From Clostridium rectalis (GTDB taxonomy: Bacteria; Bacillota; Clostridia; Clostridiales; Clostridiaceae), in NCBI RefSeq assembly GCF_900626095.1, contig NZ_UYZZ01000010.1, forward strand, positions 1 through 64,000: a stretch of DNA of 64,000 nucleotides, given 5' to 3'. The position numbers and the translations under genes are program-made. Shown here piece after piece: positions 43,729-51,959 of the stretch. Each line of letters begins with the position of its first letter. The first letter of the stretch is position 1. The notes beneath the pieces were generated by a model. The model searched no databases and was not told the origin of the DNA. It worked only from the letters and a program-made list of their open reading frames with translations.

Positions 43729-45843
43729 ATGCTACATGTTGTAAAAAGAGATGGAAGGAAAGTTGCCTTTAATTCTAGTAAAATTACTAATGCTATAAAG
43801 GGCGCATCTGATGAGATAGGATATATATTAAAAGAAAGTGAAGTTATAGATTTAACTCAAAAGATATTAACTAAACTTGAAGATATTAATTCAGAGGAGA
43901 TTTCAGTAGAGAGTATTCAAAATATAGTTCAAGATACTCTTTTATATAATGACTATAAGGAGATAGGAATAGCATATTCAAATTATAGAAATGAGAGAAC
44001 AAAAATAAGAGATATTAAATCAGACTTAATGAAAGCAATAGAGAAAATAGGAGTAGAGACTGATAGGGACAATGCAAATGTAGGGAATAATTTTTCATCT
44101 AAGCTGTTAAGAATTGCAAGTGAATCAAATAAATGGCATAATCTCGGAGTGATGCCAAAACACTTAGCAAAGGCTCATGAAAATGGAGATTTATATTATC
44201 ATGATTTAGATAGTTATAATTTAACCACTAATTGTTTACATATACCAACTAAGGAAATTTTAACTAATGGATTTAATACTGGATATGGCTATATAAGACC
44301 TCCAAAAAGAATAGAATCTGCATGTGAATTATCATGTATCTTACTACAATCCACTCAGAACGATATGTTTGGAGGACAATCACATCCTGATTTTGATAAT
44401 GATATGGCATCTTTTGTAGAACCTACAAGAAGAGAAATTAGACATGAGTTAGAAGAGTTAGGTATAGAAGAAGAGATTGTAAAAGAGCAAGTTGAAAAGA
44501 GATTGAAAAAAAATATTAGCCAAGCTATGCAAGGAATAGTTTACAATTTAAATACAATGCATTCTAGAGCTGGATCTCAAGTGCCTTTTAGTTCAATAAA
44601 TATTGGAATACCTTATACTAAAGATGCAGCATTGGTATGTGAAATATTTTTAAAGGAATATGAAAAAGGATTAGGAAAAGGAGAACAACCAATATTCCCC
44701 AATATAATATTTAGGGTAAAAGAGGGTGTAAATAAAAATCCTAAGGATCCTTATTATTATTTGTTTGATTTAGCCTGCAAAGTAGCAAGTAAAAGAATGA
44801 ATCCTACATTTATGAATATAGATTCAGATTTTAATTTGGAATACTATAAAAAAGGATATATGCCAGCTACTATGGGATGTAGAACTAGAGTTCAATCTAA
44901 TATAAATGGAGAACCTACTGTAAAAGGAAGAGGAAATATAGCCCCAACTACTGTAAATTTACCAAGATTAGGTATAGTAGCTAAAGGAGATATAAATAAG
45001 TTTTTCTCATTACTAGAAAATAGATTAAATTTAGCTAAAAAATCTTTGCTTCATAGATATGAAATTTTAAAAAGATTAAGAGTTAAAGATGTACCCTTTG
45101 TTGCAGGACAAAAACTTATGAAAGGTTCTGAGGGTCTTAAGGCGGAAGATACTATAGAACCAATATTAAAACAGGGTACATGGGCAATAGGATTTATAGG
45201 ACTAGCAGAAACATTAATAGCCTTAACAGGGAAACATCATGGTGAGGACGAGGCCGCTAGAGAGTTAGGGTTAAAGATAATTCAATTTATAAGAGGTTTT
45301 ACTGATAAGATAACGGAAGAAACTCAATTAAATTGGTCGTGTTATGCTACACCTGCAGAAGGATTAAGCGGAAAATTTATTTTACAGGATAAAAAGATAT
45401 TTGGAAATATAAAAGGAGTAACAGATAAAGATTATTATACTAATAGTTATCATGTACCTGTAGGATTTCAAATATCCATAAAGGATAAAATAAATATAGA
45501 AGCTCCATATCATAAGATTTGTAATGGCGGGCATATTTCTTATATAGAATTAGACGATTATCCTACAAAGGATGTAATAATGGATATATTAAATTATGCA
45601 TATACAAGTACTAATATAAATTATATAGGTATTAATTTTCATATAAAATATTGTAGAGATTGTGGAACTTATCTTCAGATGAATGAAGATTTATGTGGAC
45701 ATTGTGGTAGTGATAATATACAAGGTATATCAAGAGTTACAGGATATTTAAGTTTAGATGAAAGATTTGGTCCGGGTAAGTTGGCAGAAAAAAAAGATAG
45801 AATTTCTCATACAAATGCAAAAGCATTTTATGAAGTGGGATAA
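43729..45843 (+). CDS. nrdD: Anaerobic ribonucleoside-triphosphate reductase (class III)
   Basis: Reduces NTPs to dNTPs without oxygen, using a glycyl radical. The 704-residue protein starts with an ATP-cone allosteric domain (about 1-90: HVVKRDGRKVAFNSSKITNA). A ten-stranded barrel follows with the Cys stretch MGCRTRVQSN. A zinc module with CRDCGTY and CGHCGSD comes next, and the glycyl radical loop RVTGYLSLDERFGPGK is about 32 residues from the end. GGGGGAAATAATA precedes the ATG. nrdG follows after three bases. Expression is probably repressed by NrdR. Confidence 0.97.
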   Translation: MLHVVKRDGRKVAFNSSKITNAIKGASDEIGYILKESEVIDLTQKILTKLEDINSEEISVESIQNIVQDTLLYNDYKEIGIAYSNYRNERTKIRDIKSDLMKAIEKIGVETDRDNANVGNNFSSKLLRIASESNKWHNLGVMPKHLAKAHENGDLYYHDLDSYNLTTNCLHIPTKEILTNGFNTGYGYIRPPKRIESACELSCILLQSTQNDMFGGQSHPDFDNDMASFVEPTRREIRHELEELGIEEEIVKEQVEKRLKKNISQAMQGIVYNLNTMHSRAGSQVPFSSINIGIPYTKDAALVCEIFLKEYEKGLGKGEQPIFPNIIFRVKEGVNKNPKDPYYYLFDLACKVASKRMNPTFMNIDSDFNLEYYKKGYMPATMGCRTRVQSNINGEPTVKGRGNIAPTTVNLPRLGIVAKGDINKFFSLLENRLNLAKKSLLHRYEILKRLRVKDVPFVAGQKLMKGSEGLKAEDTIEPILKQGTWAIGFIGLAETLIALTGKHHGEDEAARELGLKIIQFIRGFTDKITEETQLNWSCYATPAEGLSGKFILQDKKIFGNIKGVTDKDYYTNSYHVPVGFQISIKDKINIEAPYHKICNGGHISYIELDDYPTKDVIMDILNYAYTSTNINYIGINFHIKYCRDCGTYLQMNEDLCGHCGSDNIQGISRVTGYLSLDERFGPGKLAEKKDRISHTNAKAFYEVG

Positions 45844-45846
45844 TTT

Positions 45847-46359
45847 ATGATGAGAAAACTTCAAATTGCTGGTTTTTTAGATAATTCTCTTGTTAATGGA
45901 AGTGGGCTAAGATCCGTAGTTTTTGTAGCAGGTTGTAGACATAATTGCAAGGGTTGTCATAACTTAGCTATGCAGGATTTTAAATATGGAGATAATGTGA
46001 ATATAAAGGATGTATTTTTTAGAATTAAAAAAAATATTCCATTAATAAAGGGAGTAACATTTTCTGGTGGTGAACCTTTTGAACAAGCGAACGGGTTAAA
46101 AAATTTGGCCACTATGATAAAAGGTGAAAAGTTAAATATATGGTGTTACACAGGATATACCTTTGAATATATATTAAAGAACTTAAAAGCAAATGATGGT
46201 TGGGAAGGCCTTTTATATAGCATAGATGTTTTAGTAGATGGAAGGTTTGACATTAATAAAATGAAAGATGCTATAAAATATACCGGATCTTCGAATCAAA
46301 GGATTATAGATGTAAAAGAAAGCATTAAAAAGAATAAGGTAATTATTTTAAAAACATAG
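45847..46359 (+). CDS. nrdG: NrdG, activating enzyme of the anaerobic reductase
   Basis: A radical-SAM enzyme that makes the glycyl radical in NrdD. The 170-residue protein has GCRHNCKGCHN with Cys30, 34 and 37 (CxxxCxxC) for the [4Fe-4S] cluster, then GVTFSGGEPFEQ. It begins three bases after nrdD with two adjacent ATGs; the first is used here, the ribosome binding site being weak, so coupling to nrdD translation is likely. Confidence 0.96.
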   Translation: MMRKLQIAGFLDNSLVNGSGLRSVVFVAGCRHNCKGCHNLAMQDFKYGDNVNIKDVFFRIKKNIPLIKGVTFSGGEPFEQANGLKNLATMIKGEKLNIWCYTGYTFEYILKNLKANDGWEGLLYSIDVLVDGRFDINKMKDAIKYTGSSNQRIIDVKESIKKNKVIILKT

Positions 46360-46431
46360 AATTAAATTAGTGTATAATTTTACTACAATATCAAAAACTT
46401 ATATTTATAATGAGTTTTAGGTGGTGAAATT

Positions 46432-48627
46432 ATGCACATTTTTTTTGCTAAATATTATGAAGGAAACAATATAAAATATAAGAAAAAGCTTGTAAAGTTG
46501 GGCTTTAAAGATAGTAATATAGGTGAAGTAGAAGAATTTATAAATAGATATCTTAAGGTTTATTCATATTTAGGTTGCGAACAAAAACTTATAGATATAG
46601 AGATTGAGGAAGGCATTATTTATGTATGGCTTACTTATGAGGATGAGGAAGTTACTAACTATATAATTTATAACTTAATAGATAAGAAAGTTAATGAAAC
46701 TTTTATTTGTAAGAACATAAAAAAGTTTTATAAAGGAGGTTTTATTCATAAATTAATAAAACAAATTCGAATAAATGGTATACCATGCATAAAATTAAGT
46801 AATGATATATATCAAGTAGGATATGGTAAAAATTCTATTATTATCAGTAATGAGTATCAAAGTTATGAAAATATGGGAAAATCAATTCAATTTAGGAATA
46901 GAAGAGTTTTATTTGATTGTTTAAAATATAATAAATTTCTAACTGTAAATGCCCTATATATTTATGATTTAACTCAATTGGAAGATGTAAAATTTGAAAG
47001 TGAAACATATGTAGTAAGTAATCATAAAAGTGACAATATAAACATTATTTGTAAAAATAAAGATGAGATAAAAAGGGTATGTAAAAATGTAATACAGATG
47101 TATGGATGTGCTATAGTATATGGAGGAAAAAAGAGTTATAAAGTATTAAGTTATCGTGGAAAAAAAGTTATAGTCTATTTAAAAAATAATGATTCATATA
47201 AAAAGATAATGGATGAGAAAATACTGTATCCTATTAGAGGAATAATAGAAAAATTATATAAATCTTTTAAGATAGAATTTTTTTATATAGATATTTTTGA
47301 GGACGTAGACAAAAAATTGAGGATAATGGATATGGGAAATATTTTTGATATAAGTGGTGTTTTATTAGAATTAGAGGATGAAGCTATAAAACTTATTGGA
47401 GAAAGCTTAAAGGAAAGGATAAAATCCATACCTATAATCACAGTAACGGGAACAAATGGGAAAACTACTACTTGTAGAATTATTTATAATATTATGTGCA
47501 AGCTAGGATATAATTGTGGTTTAGCATCTACTGAGGGGATATATATTAGGAGTAAAAAAATAAAATCTGGTGATACAACTGGATTTCTTAGTGCTAGGGA
47601 GTTACTTACTAACAGTGAAGTAGATTCTTGCGTGTTAGAAACTGCTAGAGGTGGTATTTCAAGAAATGGTTTAGGCTATGAAAATTCAAAAGTTGCTGTA
47701 ATTACATCTATATCTGAAGATCATATAGGTATGGAAGGAACTAAGACATTTCAGGATTTAATTAAAGTTAAAGGAGTAGTTTTAGAAGAATTAGATCAGG
47801 ATGGTTTAAGGGTTATTAAAGGAGATAAAGTACTAGAAAATTTTTTTGTGAATGGTATTAAAAATACATGTATTTTTAATATTGAAAAAAACCAATTTAT
47901 AAAATCTCATTTAAAAAAAGGTGGCGATGCTTTATACATTGAAAATAATTTTATAGTTTATGTGCTTAATGGTAAGAGGATTAAATTAATAGACATAAGT
48001 AAAAATGAATTTACCCATTATGGAAAATCTAAAAGTAATATAATGAATTTAATGGCAGCATTAGCGGCGGTATATAAAGTACACAAAAATTTTAAGGATA
48101 TAGTTATGGCAATTGATAGTATAACTTGTGATTTAAAATATAATCCTGGCAGACAAAATATTTTTAAAATTAAAGACTATTATTTAATAATAGATTATGG
48201 GCATAATAGGGAGGCATTTATAGAGAATTTTCAAATAGCCAAAGCGTTAAAACCGGTTAAACTAACTTCTATTATAACTGGACCTGGTGATAGGATGAAT
48301 AAGTATATAAAAGAGCTTGGGGAAGTGGCGGCTAATTATAGTGATTATATAATTATAAGAGAACAGAAGGATTTACGGGGAAGAAATAAAGGTGAGGTTG
48401 CAAACTTAATAAAAAAAGGGGTGATAAATAAGGGATTCAGTGAAAGAAACATAGAGGTTATATATAAAGAAGAGGAAGCTATAGTATATGCCATGAGAAA
48501 AGCTGTAAGTAACGAAGTTATAGTACTATTTACACAATGTTTAGATGTAATTATACCTGCAATAAATAAATATTTGAGGGAAATAGGGGAAGAAGAATTA
48601 GGGAAAGGCTTGGATTTTTCACATTAA
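46432..48627 (+). CDS. Cyanophycin-synthetase-like Mur ligase with a degenerate N-terminal half
   Basis: The 731-residue product has a complete Mur-ligase C-terminal half: ITVTGTNGKTTT (about 338-349), LETARGGISRNGLG, SISEDHIGMEG, LKYNPGRQNIF and DYGHNREA. This matches the second half of cyanophycin synthetase (CphA). CphA is ~870-900 residues with an N-terminal domain and an ATP-grasp domain. Here the first ~335 residues are shorter and I see no ATP-grasp metal motif. The protein might add one amino acid in an amide or isopeptide bond, or be partnered by another enzyme. It follows nrdG after 72 bases, with a GGTGG site before the ATG. Confidence 0.75.
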   Translation: MHIFFAKYYEGNNIKYKKKLVKLGFKDSNIGEVEEFINRYLKVYSYLGCEQKLIDIEIEEGIIYVWLTYEDEEVTNYIIYNLIDKKVNETFICKNIKKFYKGGFIHKLIKQIRINGIPCIKLSNDIYQVGYGKNSIIISNEYQSYENMGKSIQFRNRRVLFDCLKYNKFLTVNALYIYDLTQLEDVKFESETYVVSNHKSDNINIICKNKDEIKRVCKNVIQMYGCAIVYGGKKSYKVLSYRGKKVIVYLKNNDSYKKIMDEKILYPIRGIIEKLYKSFKIEFFYIDIFEDVDKKLRIMDMGNIFDISGVLLELEDEAIKLIGESLKERIKSIPIITVTGTNGKTTTCRIIYNIMCKLGYNCGLASTEGIYIRSKKIKSGDTTGFLSARELLTNSEVDSCVLETARGGISRNGLGYENSKVAVITSISEDHIGMEGTKTFQDLIKVKGVVLEELDQDGLRVIKGDKVLENFFVNGIKNTCIFNIEKNQFIKSHLKKGGDALYIENNFIVYVLNGKRIKLIDISKNEFTHYGKSKSNIMNLMAALAAVYKVHKNFKDIVMAIDSITCDLKYNPGRQNIFKIKDYYLIIDYGHNREAFIENFQIAKALKPVKLTSIITGPGDRMNKYIKELGEVAANYSDYIIIREQKDLRGRNKGEVANLIKKGVINKGFSERNIEVIYKEEEAIVYAMRKAVSNEVIVLFTQCLDVIIPAINKYLREIGEEELGKGLDFSH

Positions 48628-48637
48628 ATTAAGAAAG

Positions 48638-48666
48638 TTGAACAAATTTTTTAAAGAATATATAAT
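48638..48666 (+). promoter_or_regulatory. Promoter of the ArsR-family gene
   Basis: TTGAAC (48638-48643), 17-bp spacer, TATAAT (48661-48666). Confidence 0.7.
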
Positions 48667-48702
48667 AACATATAAAGATACTTTGAAACTTGAGGTGAAA
48701 AA

Positions 48703-49068
48703 ATGAAAAAATCCCATGAAATAGAGTTGTGTAATTGTTGTGAGGTCCACGAAAATTGTGTAAATTGTGTCAAAAAAGATATGTTAGATAATGAAATTTT
48801 TACAAATCTATCTGAGCTATTTAAAGTGTTAGGTGATTATACTAGAATTAAAATAATATATGCATTATTTAAAAAAGAACTTTGTGTTTGTGATATTGCA
48901 GAGGTTTTGGAAATGAGTCAATCATCTATATCTCATCAATTGAGAATTTTGAAAGCTGCTAGATTAGTGAAATTCAGGAAAGAGGGAAAGGCTGTATTTT
49001 ATTCCCTAGATGATGAACATATAAATAATATATTTAATGCTGGATTAGAACACGTAGAGCATAAATAA
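48703..49068 (+). CDS. ArsR/SmtB family metal-responsive repressor (CadC-like)
   Basis: A winged-helix repressor released from DNA by metal ions. The 121-residue protein has an N-terminal cysteine group (CNCCEVHENCVNC, about 10-22) and ELCVCDIAE with a CxC in the alpha3 helix. That is the CadC-type cadmium/lead/zinc site. The C-terminal DDEHINNIF and EHVEHK carry the histidines of the SmtB/CzrA-type zinc site. MSQSSISHQLRIL is the recognition helix. GAGGTG precedes the ATG. No efflux pump lies next to it, so the target genes are elsewhere. Confidence 0.9.
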   Translation: MKKSHEIELCNCCEVHENCVNCVKKDMLDNEIFTNLSELFKVLGDYTRIKIIYALFKKELCVCDIAEVLEMSQSSISHQLRILKAARLVKFRKEGKAVFYSLDDEHINNIFNAGLEHVEHK

Positions 49069-49098
49069 TAGCATAGTTTTAGGCTATGTTATTATTTA
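49066..49098. terminator. Bidirectional terminator
   Basis: ATAATAGCATAG pairs with CTATGTTATTAT (one G-T pair) between converging genes. Confidence 0.75.
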
Positions 49099-49733
49099 TA
49101 ATCTAAAATTTTTACTTTGTTTGACATATCAGATATATCTCCAGTTATTTTTATATAGTTATTATTTATTTTATCAGCATTTTTTATGTATGATAAAAAC
49201 ATATCTAAACCATCTAAAGGGAAACTTAAGTTAGGGGTTTTATAGTGCATTGGTATAATAATATGACTATTTATAAGTTTGGATAATTGAAAGGCTTCCT
49301 TTCCATCTAAAGTGTAATTGCCGCCTACAGGTATAAATAGTATATCGATATTTCCAAGTTTTGAAACTTCTTCTTTTGATAAAACAAATCCCAAGTCCCC
49401 CAAATGGCATAGCCTATAACCATCCATATGGAAAATAAATATAATATTATCACCACGCTTTGTTCCTTGAACCTTATCGTGATAGGATGGGATACCTAAT
49501 ATAGGAATATCGCATATATTAAATAATCCTGCTCTACTTAATATGTTATTATCAGCTACCATTATATCCTTTGTAAAATTATGATCAAAATGATGATGGC
49601 TTATTGTAACCAAATCTACCTTCCCTTTAAAGGTTTCATATCCTATGGAGGCATTAAAGGGATCCGTTAAAATACTTTTTCCATGAGAATCTGTTATAAG
49701 GAATGAAGAATGTCCGAGCCATTTTATTTCCAA
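49092..49733 (-). CDS. Metallo-beta-lactamase-fold hydrolase (UPF0173-like)
   Basis: A metal-dependent hydrolase of 213 residues. It has the N-terminal KWLGHSSFLI, the metal motif SHHHFDHN (HxHxD form, about 45-52), RLCHLGDLG, a central FIPVGG stretch and MHYKTPN. The family resembles YtkL and UlaG-related proteins; the substrate is unknown. A TTG start follows GAGGTGA. It is leftward and alone. Confidence 0.88.
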   Translation of the reverse strand: MEIKWLGHSSFLITDSHGKSILTDPFNASIGYETFKGKVDLVTISHHHFDHNFTKDIMVADNNILSRAGLFNICDIPILGIPSYHDKVQGTKRGDNIIFIFHMDGYRLCHLGDLGFVLSKEEVSKLGNIDILFIPVGGNYTLDGKEAFQLSKLINSHIIIPMHYKTPNLSFPLDGLDMFLSYIKNADKINNNYIKITGDISDMSNKVKILDYK

Positions 49734-49838
49734 AAAATCACCTCATATAATTTTTAGTAAGATTAGTATATGCAAAAGTAGCAAGTATTATATAAAATAA
49801 TGGGAAAATTTTTATTGGGAGTTTAAAAGAGAAATATG

Positions 49839-49867
49839 TTGACATATGTAATATCATTTGTTACAAT
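49839..49867 (+). promoter_or_regulatory. Promoter of the murI leader
   Basis: TTGACA (49839-49844), 17-bp spacer, TACAAT (49862-49867). Confidence 0.8.
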
Positions 49868-49915
49868 ATTCTCAAAAGAGGAGTTAAAAAATAATATTTA
49901 CTGTTTGTTATATTG

Positions 49916-50000
49916 GTATACAAAAGGACATACTGTATTTGTATACAGAGATATAATAAAGCCGGTTTTCTTTACAAATTAGGAAAATCGGCTTATATTT
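49916..50000 (+). promoter_or_regulatory. Structured leader with terminator-like hairpin before murI
   Basis: The ~125-base 5' leader folds by eye into GTATACAAA / TTTGTATAC (49916-49924, 49938-49946) and then AAGCCGGTTTTC / GAAAATCGGCTT (49959-49970, 49983-49994) followed by a U-rich tract directly before the GGAGG site. This looks like an attenuator or a translation-blocking element. It does not match a riboswitch class I know. Confidence 0.5.
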
Positions 50001-50019
50001 TTTGTGGAGGATGATGAAT

Positions 50020-50808
50020 ATGATAACTAAAAACAGTGCTATTGGAGTATTAGATTCAGGGGTAGGTGGATTAACTACAGTTAAGGAGCTACAAAACTTA
50101 TTACCAAAGGAGAATATTATATACTTTGGAGACAATAAAAATGTACCATATGGCAATAAAAGTAAGGAAGAGATTATAAAGCTAACAAGAAACATGATAG
50201 AGTTTTTAATAGACAATAATGTAAAAATTATAGCAGTAGCTTGTAATACAATATCAACAATAATAGACTATGTAAGTATGGATTATGATGTAGAAATAAT
50301 CAAGGTAATAGATCCTGTGGTTTATAATATAAAAAATACTTTAAAAAAGGATAAGGTTGGTTTAATAGCAACTAACTTCACAGTTAAAAGTGGGTATTAT
50401 GATAAGATGCTAGGGGATATAAAAGTATATGGCAAAGGATTAAGTAATCTAGCAGGAATGATAGATAGTGGTAGTGTAACAAGGGAGGAAGTTATTGAAG
50501 AAATAAAGCCAAGTATGGATGAAATTATAACTACAGGGGGAGTAGATACGGTAGTACTTGGATGTACCCATTATCCTATAGTAAAGCATATATTTGAGGA
50601 AATATATCCAAATACTAATTTTATAAACCCAGCATTACAACAGGCAGAAGCTATAAAAAAGTATTTGGAAAAGAATAATTTATTAAAAGATAATGATGAT
50701 AAGAATTCATTTAAAATATATACTAGTGGAGATATTAATCAGTATAAGAATATAATTAATTTATTAGATCTTAAAGATCCAGATGTACTTATACAATATA
50801 ATAAGTAA
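50020..50808 (+). CDS. murI: Glutamate racemase
   Basis: Makes D-glutamate for peptidoglycan. The 262-residue enzyme has AIGVLDSGVGGLTT (about 7-20), the two catalytic cysteines in VACNTIS (about 71-77) and LGCTHYPI (about 181-188), and IVDGS-like late motifs. The GTGGAGG site lies nine bases before this ATG; two closer ATGs (50011, 50014) are too near. A structured leader precedes it, so expression may be conditional. Confidence 0.95.
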   Translation: MITKNSAIGVLDSGVGGLTTVKELQNLLPKENIIYFGDNKNVPYGNKSKEEIIKLTRNMIEFLIDNNVKIIAVACNTISTIIDYVSMDYDVEIIKVIDPVVYNIKNTLKKDKVGLIATNFTVKSGYYDKMLGDIKVYGKGLSNLAGMIDSGSVTREEVIEEIKPSMDEIITTGGVDTVVLGCTHYPIVKHIFEEIYPNTNFINPALQQAEAIKKYLEKNNLLKDNDDKNSFKIYTSGDINQYKNIINLLDLKDPDVLIQYNK

Positions 50809-51024
50809 TATTTTAAATTGTGTGAAAACAATATGAATATATGACTTTTAAAACCATCTTAGTTCAGAAAATTTTTAAAAATGAAACTTGCTGTCTCTTA
50901 AATTTAATTTTAGATTTAATTTTAAATAATAAGTATTTTGAATAAAGTAAGTAGATATTTGAAAAGGTTGTAGTGTATAATCTATATTGTAAGAGTAAAG
51001 AAATATTTAAGAGGTGGTATCGAC

Positions 51025-51357
51025 ATGCAGTACAATAAAAACACATTATATATAACCGGTATATCACGGTCTAACAGTGTTGATCCTATAACTATAATGT
51101 ATAATAGTTTTTTTATAGGAATAATAATAGAGGAAGAAACAAACAAAATTGTAGATATAACATCTAACACTATTAGTAACGCAACTACGGAATTTATTAA
51201 ATCTATATTAGTTGGGTACAATCTTGTAAAGGATTTAGATTCTATGATTCAAGAAATTCAGCATAGATTTTTGGGCACAGCGCAAAAGGCTTTAATCGTA
51301 GCATTAAAGGATGCCCATAACAAATACATTATTGAGTTAAAGAGAAAAGGTAGATAA
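51025..51357 (+). CDS. DUF3870 protein
   Basis: A 110-residue soluble protein that I assign to the clostridial DUF3870 family by its plan: LYITGISRSNSVDPIT at the start, then a FIGIIIEEETNKIVDI strand pair, FIKSILVGYNL and a C-terminal helix with AQKALIVALKDAHNKYI. Function unknown. GAGGTGGTATCG precedes the ATG. It is single, between murI and the ileS T-box. Confidence 0.8.
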   Translation: MQYNKNTLYITGISRSNSVDPITIMYNSFFIGIIIEEETNKIVDITSNTISNATTEFIKSILVGYNLVKDLDSMIQEIQHRFLGTAQKALIVALKDAHNKYIIELKRKGR

Positions 51358-51559
51358 AATATAGTTAATAAATAAAAGCTTTATTTATTATAGGAAAAAT
51401 TTTAAAGATTAATGAAATCCATTACACTTATAAAAATTTAATATTTTAAAATGGCAATAAGGGAATTAAATTTTTATAATAAATTTAGAATTAAATAAGC
51501 TAGGCGTATAAGGGTTTACAATTAAAATATAAGTAATAATAAGAGTTATAAAAATTAAT
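51358..51559. other. AT-rich spacer before the ileS leader
   Basis: This is about 200 bases without ORF or hairpin of note. Confidence 0.5.
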
Positions 51560-51588
51560 TTGACAACAAAAAATCCTTATACTATAAT
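51560..51588 (+). promoter_or_regulatory. Consensus promoter of the ileS leader
   Basis: TTGACA (51560-51565), 17-bp spacer, TATAAT (51583-51588). Confidence 0.85.
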
Positions 51589-51594
51589 ATAGTA

Positions 51595-51848
51595 AAATTA
51601 AAGGAAAATCTAATAAAAAGCGGTGAAGAGGAAAAGTATTTAAGAATAAACTTTTAAGAGAGTAGCGGGTGGTGAGAAGCTATAGGTGAATACTTAAAGA
51701 AAATCACCTCGGAGTTGAATGCTGAACTTGTAGTAAGTATATCCGTAATCCTGCGTTAAAGGATAGGGCATAATTGTGTTTGAAAAATTTTACCATAGGT
51801 GGTATAACGAAGATATGACTTCGTCCTAATAGGGCGGAGTTTTTTTAT
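51595..51848 (+). promoter_or_regulatory. T-box riboswitch (isoleucine) before ileS
   Basis: The stem I hallmarks AGAGAGTAGCGGGTGGTGAG and GCTATAGGTGAA are present. The specifier is ATC at 51703-51705 (isoleucine, followed by A). The T-box itself reads AGGTGGTATAACG (about 51797-51809), and a terminator ACTTCGTCC / GGGCGGAGT (51818-51826, 51832-51840) ends in T7. Confidence 0.88.
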
Positions 51849-51959
51849 TTATAAAAAATATTTATTATAAAAAATATTTATTATAAGTAATATTTATTTT
51901 AAAAAAATGGTTATTAAATAATCTTTATGATAAAAATACTTATTAGGAGGGAGTTACAT

